From Siphonodentalium dalli (Eukaryota > Mollusca > Scaphopoda > Gadilida > Siphonodentaliidae), in contig CP136062.1 in assembly GCA_032622095.1 (NCBI GenBank), forward strand, positions 159,830,875 to 159,894,874: a stretch of DNA of 64,000 bases, given 5' to 3'. The notes under the pieces were generated by a model. That model did not search any database, had not been told where the DNA came from, and saw nothing but the letters and a program-made list of their open reading frames with translations. Position numbers and translations under genes: made by a program. Shown here in pieces: positions 49,150-61,100 of the stretch (positions are counted from its first letter, which is position 1; every line of letters starts with the position of its first letter).

Positions 49150-52100
49150 GTAATATAAACAGTTTAACTTTAAGTTTTCTCTAGTTCCAGGGAAACTCTT
49201 AAGATTTACACTCTTTAGGGTTTCAGATCTCGTCAGTAGTGACCAGATCTGGTACTCATACCTTTTCTAATTACAGGCGACAAAGGACTCCTGGTGGCAG
49301 ACTCTGCTTGTTTCTCTTCTTATGGTGACTCCAAAAAACAAGATTCGACCAAAAGTTCCTAAATCCGCACCTTCATCATCAAGTTCATGAGCTAAAATAA
49401 AGACATTTGTCATTTGTGCAAAACAAAATTGTTGTCTGTTTCATTAAAATAATTTCCCGTTTACAAATAAGCACATGTCTGTCATGCGCAATGTGGCATG
49501 TTTTCATAATGGTTAATAAAACGTGTACTCCACAACCGACACTCCACCAATAATGGCAATATTGTTAACATTAATGATTATGTTAGTTGATTCTCAAAAT
49601 TAAGTGTACCGGTATTAAAAAAATATTAGCTACCGTAGTCGCTCATGCTGAAGCGCGACGGCGGTCCGACCTGAGGGCATTAGCCCTATTTAGTGCTGAA
49701 ACAGTTGACCCATTTTTGTAGCCGGTTAACCGCGATGTGTAACCGGATCATAACCGGTTATCCGCTATTTTCAACCTATGACTTTACACTGATTATTTAC
49801 ACCATAATATGTACCAATATATCAGTATAATTTGATTTATTAACTGTATGGCAAACTCGCGTAATGTTTACACAGACATAGCTTCTATTAAACGAATGTA
49901 AATCACCAAACACGAACGTCACAAAGCCACGTGTTGACAACTTGGCAGATGACACAGTGAACTAAAACTCAGTTTTTATAAATAGACGTGTCATGCTTGA
50001 CCTGTTTGTACTGCAGTTGCGACTGCTACCTGACTTGTTATCGTTCTCGTCTTGGGAAGAATATTGTGTGACCTATATACATGTTCGCACATGCAAATAT
50101 CAGCAGTGTTTTTTTTATTGCCATTATAGCGTTTGCAGGACTGGCCGATTATTAGGTCATGTGACTCAGGTATTCTAACTGCTGCGTGTTCTTTGGCAAT
50201 TTGAGATTGATAGGATCATGACTGACATCGATAAACACAATTATGAAGATTGTGAACTTTATGTAGTTAACAAATGAAAATTTAAAAAACAGCTGAAAAC
50301 AGTGTTTTCTGTTATAAGACAATCAAATGCTGAGAATTTATAGTCATTAGTAGGATGCAAATAAGTCCGACTGCACGGGAACACCACTTAAGTGATTCGG
50401 GTTCATTTGAACTTCATCGACTGAGATTACTCAAACTCAGTAATGTTAGAAGTATAGACCGAGCGTATGTAAATAGGGTTGGTTCTCAGAGTTTGCATTC
50501 TGCCAATTTCTCTTTGAAATGTGCCCAGGCATCTGATTTACTCATTTCTTGGGTATCCATGATACTGTCTGCAAGTGGTGAGTCGGAGAGTAGAAGTCAA
50601 ATGATCACGCCGTACTGCAGTGAAAACAATTTGTATTGATCTTTGCCAATGACCAGGTGGCATCAGTGCACGTGTTTTACCGGATATCGGAATATCAAAG
50701 ATGACGTCATGCATCTTTGATGTTTAGCCGCCAATGCCAGACTATGTAATCTACCATTCATGGAAGACTTTTGATCTGAAGGACCTGAACACGATAGTTT
50801 TTATCAGTGGCATTGCATGTGTGTATTTATACATAGCGGTTAACCGGTTGATCGTAGTTCAACCTGTTGCTGATGGTAGCCGGTTCCCAACCGGTTATCC
50901 GGATATCCGTTTCAGCACTAGCCCTATTACCAGTCGGAGTCTGACTAAAGGAAATCCTGAAATTGATGTATTAAACCTCAAATTAAGTACAAAACCCGAT
51001 CAAGGTTCGTCAAGATCATATGTGATCAGTTATATGGATTCACTTCCATAGTGCAAGATGAAATACTCCACACTATATTGCTTCCATTAGTATCATATTT
51101 GGTTTAGAGTGTTTCCCCTTATGTCATGGGTGAGAATTTTGACCAGTGGTCACACGATCTCGAAGAACCTCGATCAAGGTTTTTAGCTCACCTGAGACGA
51201 AGTCTCCGGTGGAGCTATAGTTATCACTCCTCGTCCGTCTGTCCATCCGTCAAGAATCATCTTCTCCGCCACAACTGTAAGACGGAACGGGTTCATATTT
51301 GGTGTGGATGTTCCCTAGGTGAATCACATTCAGATTTGTTCAAATGAGGTCATCAGGTCAATTAGTTGAGAAAGCAGGGCCACAACTCTTTTCCTTCATA
51401 GTTATTCTTAGACCGACTTTTGTTCCAGAACTAAAAGGCCGAATGGGTTCATATTTGGTGTGGATGTTCCCTAGGTGACTCACATTCAGATTTGTTCAAA
51501 TGAGGTCACCAGGTTGATTAGTTGAGAAACCAGGGCCGTAACTCTTTCCCTCCATAGTAATTCTTTTAAACATCTTCTTCTCAAATACCATCTGGCCAAA
51601 TGGGTTCATATTTGGTATGAAGGATCCTTGGTTGACTGTGGCTCAGATTTGTTCAAATGAGGTCACTGGGTCAAATATGGGTGGGGTCAGGGACATAACT
51701 CAAACAAAAAAAAAGTCAGATTAAATTCTTTAACCAAAAAAGAAAAGAAAAGAAATGATATATTAAAAAATAAAAGTATATTTATAAAAAACTGTGGAAT
51801 TGTTTTTTTTATTAAAATATTAAAACAAAAATAAAAAAAGTTGTATTTAACTCCATGGTCAATTATATATATATATATATATTGTTTAACATTTTTTGAA
51901 AATTGAAAAACTAATGCCATTACATTTCTGAAGGTTGTGCCCCCTGGCCCTTCACTCAAGTGCACTGCTTCTACCACCGTGGCCTGGTCCCAAAAATAAA
52001 ATTTACTCAAATTCTTGACAGAATCATTAATAAGAAGCATTTACTTTGGCTGTAACTGTATGCTGTAGGCATACTACACATCATGTCAAATGAAATCTTG

Positions 52101-55100
52101 ACATTTTTATAAACAATCCTTGGAGATCTGTGAGAAGTCATTAATTCCCAATCTATCATGTATTGTTCAAATCAAGATAAATAGCATGCCTGTCATTTGC
52201 AGAATGAGGTCCCCAGAGGGTGAATTTAGTGATGCTATCCCGCACAGCGGCCTAGCATCACCAAATTCACTCTCTGGAGACCTTATTCTACTTAGGCCTC
52301 ATCTTCTGGGAAGTATCTATAGTATAAAATTAACATTGTCTTTAGTTACTTTTCCCTTCTAGGAAGTTTCTATATCCCCTAATTTGCAGAAGATAAATTC
52401 ATATGTGAGGTGCCCAATGGGTGAACATCACCAACTTCAACTGGTGAACTTCAGTCTTATCCTAGGTCTGCCATAGCAGTTGAGGGCCTTAGCAGAATGA
52501 GGTTCCCAGAGGGTGAATTTAGTGATGCTAGCCCGCTGTGCAGGATAGCGTCACTAAATTCAGCCTCTGGGGATCTCATTCTGCAAATGACAGACACACT
52601 ATTTCAAGACTTGATTGTATAATACATTGTGTTGCTTGAGGCCAGGCATGCACAATGTAGGAACAGACACACTTTTAGTGATGCTATCCCGCATCGCGGG
52701 CTAGCATCACCAAATTCACCCTCTGGAGACCTCATTCTGCTTAGACCTCATCTTCTGGGAAGTATTTATAGTATCAAATTTACATTGTTGTTAGTCAAAT
52801 TTCCCTTCTAGGAAGTTTCTATATCCCCTAATTTGCAGAAGATAAAATTCATAATTGAGGTGCCCAATGGGTGAACATCACCAACTTCAACTGGGGAACT
52901 TCAATCTTATTCTAGGTCTTCCATAGCAGTTGAGGGCCTTATCAGAATGAGGTCCCCAGAGGGTGAATTTAGTGATGCTAGCCTGCTGTGCGGGATAGCG
53001 TCACTAAATTCACCCTCTAGGGACCTCATTCTGCAAATGACAGACACACTATTAGCAGACTTGTACCCCCTACAGCTGTGTCCACACACTATCACACTAT
53101 TTCAAGGCTTGATTGTATAATACATTGTGTTGCTTGATGCCAGGCATGCACAATGTAGGAACGTACACACTTTTAGTGATGCTATCCCGCACAGTGGGCT
53201 AGCATCACCAAATTCACCCTCTGGTGACCTCATTCTGCTTAGGCCTCATCTTCTGGGAAGTATCTATAGTATCAAATTTACATTGTTGTTAGTTAAATTT
53301 CCCTTCTAGGAAGTTTCTATGTGCCCTAATTTGCAGAAGATAAAATTCATAATTGAGGTGCCCAATGGGTGAATATCACCAACTTCAACTGGGGAACTTC
53401 AAACTGCCATAGCAGTTGAGGGCCTTAGCAAAATGAGGTCCCCAGAGGGTGAATTTAGTGATGCTAGCCCCTTGTGCGGAATAGTGTCACTAAATTCACC
53501 CTCTGGGGACCTCATTCTGCAAACGACAGACACACTATCACACTATTTCAAGGCTTGATTGTATAATACATTGTGTTGCTTGAGGCCAGGCACATACAAT
53601 CTAGGAACAAACAGCTATTTGCAGGCTTTAATACTCCTTTGGTGATTGTGATTCAGATTTGTTCAATCAGGGTCACCAGGTCAAGTACATGTAGGTGCAA
53701 GGCCAGCTACATTAAGCCCCGGTTCCATATTCCCGATTTTCTGTCCCGAATTAGTATATTCGGCACAAATCGGCAGCATTCGAGAGAATTCTGGACGAGT
53801 TTTATTCCAAAAAGCCGCCGAACTGATGCCGAATTATGACAAAATTTAATCGTTCCGAACATTGCCGAGTATTTCAGAATGCTTCCGAAATTCTTCCCGA
53901 ATGATCAAGAATTATCCCGAACTGATATCGAAATTTCCTGCGAGTGGCTGTCGAATTGCCAGATTACTACCGACTTACACCGAATTGTTGCTGAATACCC
54001 CGAATCAATGCCGAACTAGTACCGAATTGATGCCGAATAAATACCGAATTGGTATTCAATTGCTGTCGAACGTCCCGAATCGATGCCGAATTTTGCAGAT
54101 ACACCGGATCTCAGTATAAAAGCAGCCACACATGGCGAATTCGGGAATAACCTACCGAATACTGCTGACTACTCCAGAATATCCACCCGAATACTGCCGA
54201 CTACTCCCGAATAGGTGCCGAATTTCTCCCGATGATTTACAAATCGGGAGCGATTAGGCTTGGTTCCCGGTAGTTTTGAACATTTAAAAACTGTCGGGAA
54301 CGAGTCCAGAATTGTCCCGAATCGACCCCGATAGCACCGATATCCCCGATCATGTTCGGGGGTAAAAATTCACTGTCCCGACTCGTCCCGAACAGGCTCC
54401 ACGATTTTTGCAAAATTATGATTCGGGAGTCATTCGGGAACATTCGGGGTGGGAAATCGGGGATATGGAACCTGGGCTTTACTCTTTCTCTCCATAGTAA
54501 TTCATGATATGTCTTCTATGCAAGAATCAAATGGCCTATTTTGCTTATATTTTGGTATGAAATTACCTTGGGTGACAGATTTGTGAAAATGGGTTCACAA
54601 AGTCAAATAAGGGCAGAGCCAGAGACTTAACTATTTCACTACATAGTAATTCTTAAAATATGTTTGCAAGAACTAGTTGGCTTATATAGCATGGAATGTT
54701 CTTCCTTGACTGCAATTCAGATTTTTTTTAATGGGGTCACCTGGTCAAATAGGGGCCAAGCGAAGGACAGTTTTCCTCTTTATATGCTTCCTTCACAAGG
54801 ACCATCAGGTCTATTTTACTGATATTTATGATATGTATGAAGGGTTCTTTGGTGTCTGAGATTCAAATTTATTCAGATGGGGTCACCAGGTTAGATAGGG
54901 TGGGACCAGGGACATAACTGTGTGTCTCTATAGTAATTCTTAAAATGTCTTCTCAAGAGAGGTTGGACTATTTAGTTTACATATAGTATGGAGGAATCAG
55001 GAGGATCCTTTAGTGACTGAGATTCAGATTTGTTAAAATGAGGTCAACCTGTCAAGAAATGGTGGTCTATGGGGAGTTAACACTTTTGTGTCTAATAAAA

Positions 55101-58100
55101 TCATTGAAATACCAAATTCATTAAAACATCTACCTTGGAACCACCTGACTGATTAGTCTGACATACATGTATTGTGTTTTGGGTCCATGGATAATTGGGC
55201 TTCAAACATGTCTAAATGGTTTTAGAAAAAGGCGCTTGTGAGATTGGAAATTTTCAACAATTGAGAAAGTTTGTGGTGTCGGTTGTGAAATTCCAACCTA
55301 AGACTTGGGAGTCTGGAGCCCGGTCGGGAGGGGACTTTTTGAGCTGGAGGAGGGGGTTATTAGTAGTGTACAGTTGGTTATTTCAAGGTGGATTTTCACC
55401 AATCTACATACTTGAAGTCTCTCTAGCCACATATCCTGTTTAAATCTACTTCTTTTAAAGTCATTATGAAAAGTGCTGACTGTTGTGGTCTCCAGAGTCC
55501 CAGTCTTATCAGTCTTTGCAGTCTGGTGAGCGACCCCACAGTCATTGACTGTCTTGTTTTTACAAAAATCGAGGTTTAGTACATCAAGTTTGGGTTATCC
55601 CTGACCTGGTGAGTATGATGACACTCCGAGTCCGAGGCTCTTCTTCTTCCGCATAAGCAAATCTCTTTGAAGAGTGTTTTAAGCCTGGCATATGCGTGAT
55701 AAAAATGGTTAAAATATCTTATTTACAGTTTAAAACAGTTCTAGAGTTACTTGTTCTTTTTCTTTATCAGTGGTGAATGCTGGACGGCTGGCTCTGCTAA
55801 CGCCGTAATGGTATGTTCGCACACTCGGTATTGAGGCTACGTTGAGTCTAGTCCAACAAATTAGACTATTCGGATTAAGATATATTTTAATATTTGGACA
55901 TTTACGATTATCAAGATTAACTTAATCCTTAATAAGGATTAAGAGGTTCGTAAATGTCCAAATATTAAAATTCCTCTTAATCCAAACGTCTAATTTGTTG
56001 GACTCTGTTGAGTCACTCTTGTCAATAGTGTCACGAGACTATTGTCAGAGTGAAGATGCGTATCCTCATACTATCATAGGGGAAAGGGACAACTTGGACC
56101 AAAGAGATCGAGCTCGGGCCAGAATACCTTAGATGAGTCGGGCCGAAGACAGCTCGACATAGATAACTGCAATATTGGGGATCTGTGATGACTCAGGCTG
56201 GAATACCTTAGGCGATTTGAGCCAAAGACAACTCACCCCTACCAAATTTTCAGGGCGACTGTCTCGGGTGTGAAACGTAATCAGTTCCATCAGATTTATA
56301 AGAGTGATTGGTCAACATAATAACAAGCCTTGAAATAGGGTGTCTGTCATTTGCAGAATGAGGTCCCCAGGTGTAAGCAGAATGAGGTCCCTCTGGGGAC
56401 CTCATTCTGCAAATGACAGACACCCTATTTCAAGGCTTGCATAATAACAGCATTGCTGTATTAAAAACACTGTCTCGTCAAGGAAATCTTTGTATTCCCG
56501 CACACATGTATTAAATTATAGTGATAATGAAAGTCAGAATAATTTATTATCATCTGTTATAAATACGGTAGAAATAAATTAACTCATTAAAAAAAATATA
56601 TTATATGGTCATCCCCCTGAGACAAGTCACCCTGGACACATAAGACAACTCACCCCAAAATCACTGTCAGGGCGATTTTTCTCTGGTACGAGTCGTCCCA
56701 TTCCTGATTACTGGTTGCATTTGGTATTTCTGTGATTGATCATCAACTAAATTAGGGCCCATGTAGTCATCGCAGTGTAAATATAGATGGCCGATGACTT
56801 CTCTGCACAAGAGGTCAAGATCTCTTGGTCACAGTTGTTAGACACTTTGTGTGATCACCAAAGTTAATCCTTGGATGGGTGACCACCTTAGGATTCCAGG
56901 TGCTGCCAACTTTCGATGCGACTCCCGAACTTCTCTCTCTATCTCATTCTGTTACACCTGTACAATGGCAGGTACAAAATAATTTCAGCCTGTCATGTAA
57001 TAACATTTTTGGTAGGTTTCAAGTTACTTTCAACCTATCAATGATCATGACAGTCCAGTTATTTTCAAGGCTTGTATACCATGCAGGGACCAGCCTTGAG
57101 ATTTAAAATTGGGAGAAGTCAATTCTCCCCATTTATTAGGGAGAAGTGACGGTTATCAGGGAGAAGTCATAAAGTTCAATTTACACCCCAACTTCAACAT
57201 TCTATGATCCAATGAGTATTATTCAACACCGGAGACTATTTATTATAAAACCGTTATAGTCAGTAAGAAAACCATAATAAGTAGTAGATATACTTTAGAT
57301 ATGCTGTTGGGACACATGCATGCTTGTATATGAGAGAGAAATCACTTCTCCCTGGGACAAAAATAGGGAGAAGTGACGCATTTTAGGGAGATGTCTCCCA
57401 AGTCGCCTTCTAGTCTGGTCCCTGTTGTATACATCTTTATATAATGCCAGAATATAATCTATTTTTTTTTACAGCCCTTAAAATATGTGGTGTAGACTGT
57501 ATCCTGTCTGCCGAGTGGAAATCTTCCAGCAAAATCATAGCACGAACAGGGGCAGGGAAAGGGAAAGGAGATATCATAGTTATAACGACATCTGGTGGCG
57601 TCGGTAGCTGCACTGTTGGTTTCCGTGGTTACTTCATCCAATATGGTCCTCTACAGGCTTCTGCAATCTGGATAGATGAGTCCCAAACATTTCTAGCAAA
57701 TTACGGCAGAACAGGGAGGCCCACGTCTCCGATAATTTCTAAAGATGAAGACGACCCTCTGGGTATATCTGACGAAGGGAATGAGAAGAAATATAGTGAA
57801 GAGGAGTTGTTCGATCTATTTCCCGATGCTTCTGGGAATCTATCATTGGAAAACTTTTGTGCTCCATGGTATTTACTGGAGAATCATCATGGCACAAATT
57901 TTGACGATCTGAAAACTGGTCTCGCTCACATGAAGAGGCAGGCTTCGGAACGATCAGAAGGACCAATCGCATTCGTTAAATCTAATATACTCGCTATTAT
58001 GGACTGTCTGGACAGCTTGCTTAGAATGTATGGCAAGTTTGCTGAGGATGATACCAGAGGCGATACAATGAACTCGTATGCCGTGTTACTCATGCAGGTA

Positions 58101-61100
58101 TATTCTATTTTCAACATGCTACAGTAATGCTCTAATTAATCAACCTCTTAACCGCAGCAGAATTATGGGTAACTTTTCAGGATTTAGTTGGAAATATGGC
58201 TTGTTGCCATTCATCGGAAAGCTCTCCCGAGAGCTTTCCGATGAATGGCAACAAGCCATATTTCCGACTAAATCCTGAAAAGTTACCCATAATTCTGCTG
58301 TGGTTAAGAGGTTCGATTAATTAGAGCATTACTGTAACTGTTTTTCTGTACTCTTGTCTTAAAGGGACTCAAGGCCTGCAAATTTGAGGCGAATGACTGT
58401 TCAGTTCGCCTGGAGGTTACCTAAAATGAAAAAGGTCGCATCAAAGTTTTATGTAGGTCTCGCGATCACTGATTCTCACCTAATTTTTGCTCAATAAGTC
58501 CCAAAATGGGACATTCAAAATTATTAGTTTAATGAGTTGCCCATCTGTAGTTTATAATGATACCAATTGTAGTGATTATAACAGTTTGTGTTTACAACTT
58601 CTGTGTTACCTAAGCACAAGCCAGGCGAACGAAAAATAGGTTATGCATAATTTTGAAATCTGCAGGCACATAGTGGGCACGTAATATTTTTTTAAATGTC
58701 CCGAATATCTAAAACAACTACCATCAACATTTACATGTAAAAATAGATCAAATTTGTTCTTATTGTCATTGTCAATTAATCACAAATATTGAGATTTTGC
58801 ATGTCAAAACTACTGTTATGTACAGGAATGCCCTAATTAATCGACCCCTTAACCACAGCAGAATTATGGGTAACTTTTCAGGATTTAGTCAGAAATATGG
58901 GTTGTTGCCATTCATTGGAAAGCTCTCCCCGAGAGCTTTCCAATGAATGGCAACAAGCCATATTTCCGACTAAATCCTGAAAAGTTACCCATAATTCAGC
59001 TGTGGTGAAGGGGTAGATTATTTAGAGCATTACTGTATAAAGGCTACTGTTATTACTAATCAAAGTCCAATAAAAAAAATAAAAGTATTGAGAAATATTC
59101 TGAAAAATAGATTTAGACTTTAATATTTTAATTAGATGCCCGATCAGAGAATCTCTGTAACAGTTCACATAACGATGGTTTCAAGATACTAAATATCGTT
59201 ATTGGAGAATTAATATTTATAGTCAATATGATAACAAAGTCAATCTATTTTCCCATGTTCTTCTTGGTGGTGATCTACTTACAGACTTTTGTTACATGTA
59301 ACTCAACTTGACAAAGTCCCCAAAGGCTGAATTTAGTGACGCTGCCCTCACAGCGAATTGGCATTAACAATTCACCCTCTGTGGACCTCATTTTATTATC
59401 AAATTAAAAGTTTTTAAGTTTCTTTTGCAAGTTTCTTTTTTATGTTAGTTTCTCTACAGTAATGCCCTAAGTAATCGACTCCTTAAACACAGCAGAATTA
59501 TGGGTAACTTTTCAGGATTTAGTCGGAAATATGGCTTGTTGCCATTCATCGGAAAGCCCTCGGGGATAGCTTTCCGATGAATGGCAAAAAAACATATTTC
59601 CGACTAAATCCTGAAAAGTTACCCATAATTCTGCTGTGTTTAAGGAGTCGAATCCTTAGGGCGTTACTGTATGTCACCAAATTGGCTGATGACATAGTGC
59701 ATAATTGAGGTACCCAATGAATGCACATCACAATCTTCACCATCTGGAAACTTCAATCTGTGTCTAGGTTTCCCAAAGCAGATAAGGCTATGCAGAATGA
59801 GGTCCCCAGAGGATGAATTTGGTGACACTAAGTGCTAGCTGCGGGGTAGCATAATAAATTAACCCTCTGAGGACCTCATTCTACAAGGCACCATATTTTG
59901 AGGCCTGTTTACAGTAATGCCCTAAATAATCGACTCCTTAATCACAGCTGAATTATGGGTAATTTTTCAGGATTTAGTCGGAAATATGGCTTGTTGCCAT
60001 TCATCAGAAAGCTCTCAGTGAGAGCTTTCCGATGAATGGCAACAAGCCATATTTCAGACTAAATCCTGAAAAGTTACCCATAATTCTGCTGTGGTTAAGG
60101 AGTTATTTAGGGCATTACCTTACCTTATTATTATCCTCTTACAGGCGAAGTCATGTGCTGATGGACTCTTCCAAGATGTTCTTGGACGAAAAGATAAAGC
60201 TGACAGTACTCGTAATGCTCTAAGCGTGCTAAATAGATTCAAATTCCTGTTCCATTTGCCAATAAACATCGAGAGAAACATTCAGAAAGGTACAGACATA
60301 TAAATTGATATGTATAATTTCTGATCATTGCTTATCAAAATTGTTATTGTTTTCCTTCCTCACAAATTTGAATTTTTAATACTAGTAACTGACAATCTTT
60401 ATCATGTTTGGTATTGATTGTCAGTGTGAAAGTACATCACGTGTTCTAAATAAAGCCAGCCTACACATTTTAACTTAACCCTTTCTATACTACATGTATA
60501 TACTCATTGATGAGTTGATATCCCATCCCAGGAAATATTCAGTTAATAAGTTCAACAAATGACAATGTCATCAAGCAGTAGTTTCCATAGGAAATGTTGA
60601 GATAATACATGTATGTTCAACAAACAGCCACAAGCCATCTGTTGAACTTATTATCTCAATATTTGCCACCAATTGATAGGAATCCTTGTGCACTTCCTAT
60701 TAACTGTTATCAGCTTACATGTACATTTCTTGAACTTACCTCCAAATGAATAATAGTCCTTTCCAATGTATACTTTAATGTAAGAATCCATAGTATAGAA
60801 AGGGTTAACCAGAGTTATGGTCCTTTAATTTTTTTATTTCAATTGTTGATTTCTGACAAACTGTAAGTTAAATTTTGAAGTCTTTCAAAGAAAGGCTGTT
60901 TCAAATTATTTCATAATATGATATTGAGCGTAGGATAAAAGAGAGAAAAATATCTGCTTCACATATGCAAAATTTTGTTGATTTAGGAAACAGTAATCTG
61001 TCGACATGGACCATGGAAATTCAAATTGAATAGTTGGAAAGATTTCTCAGATTTGGGCCCATATACATTTATGAACTATTCAGATTGGTATGATACTCAA

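Noticed and set aside
50355-50639. 94-codon open frame in the TAGTGCTGAAAC element
   Set aside because: No transposase motif (zinc finger, DDE residues, hAT dimerisation region) is visible and the element is too short for an intact hAT gene.
55216-55443. 75-codon open frame in EXOC2 intron 1
   Set aside because: EXOC2 exons 1 and 2 join perfectly in phase without it, and the peptide has no family resemblance.
56840-56910. 5S rRNA gene
   Set aside because: Only the 3' half is recognisable; the 5' half and terminator are absent.
57444-57474. Upstream in-frame ATG as the EXOC2 start
   Set aside because: It lies before the TTTTACAG acceptor, and the true N-terminus in the exon at 49032 supplies the missing half of the TIG domain in phase.
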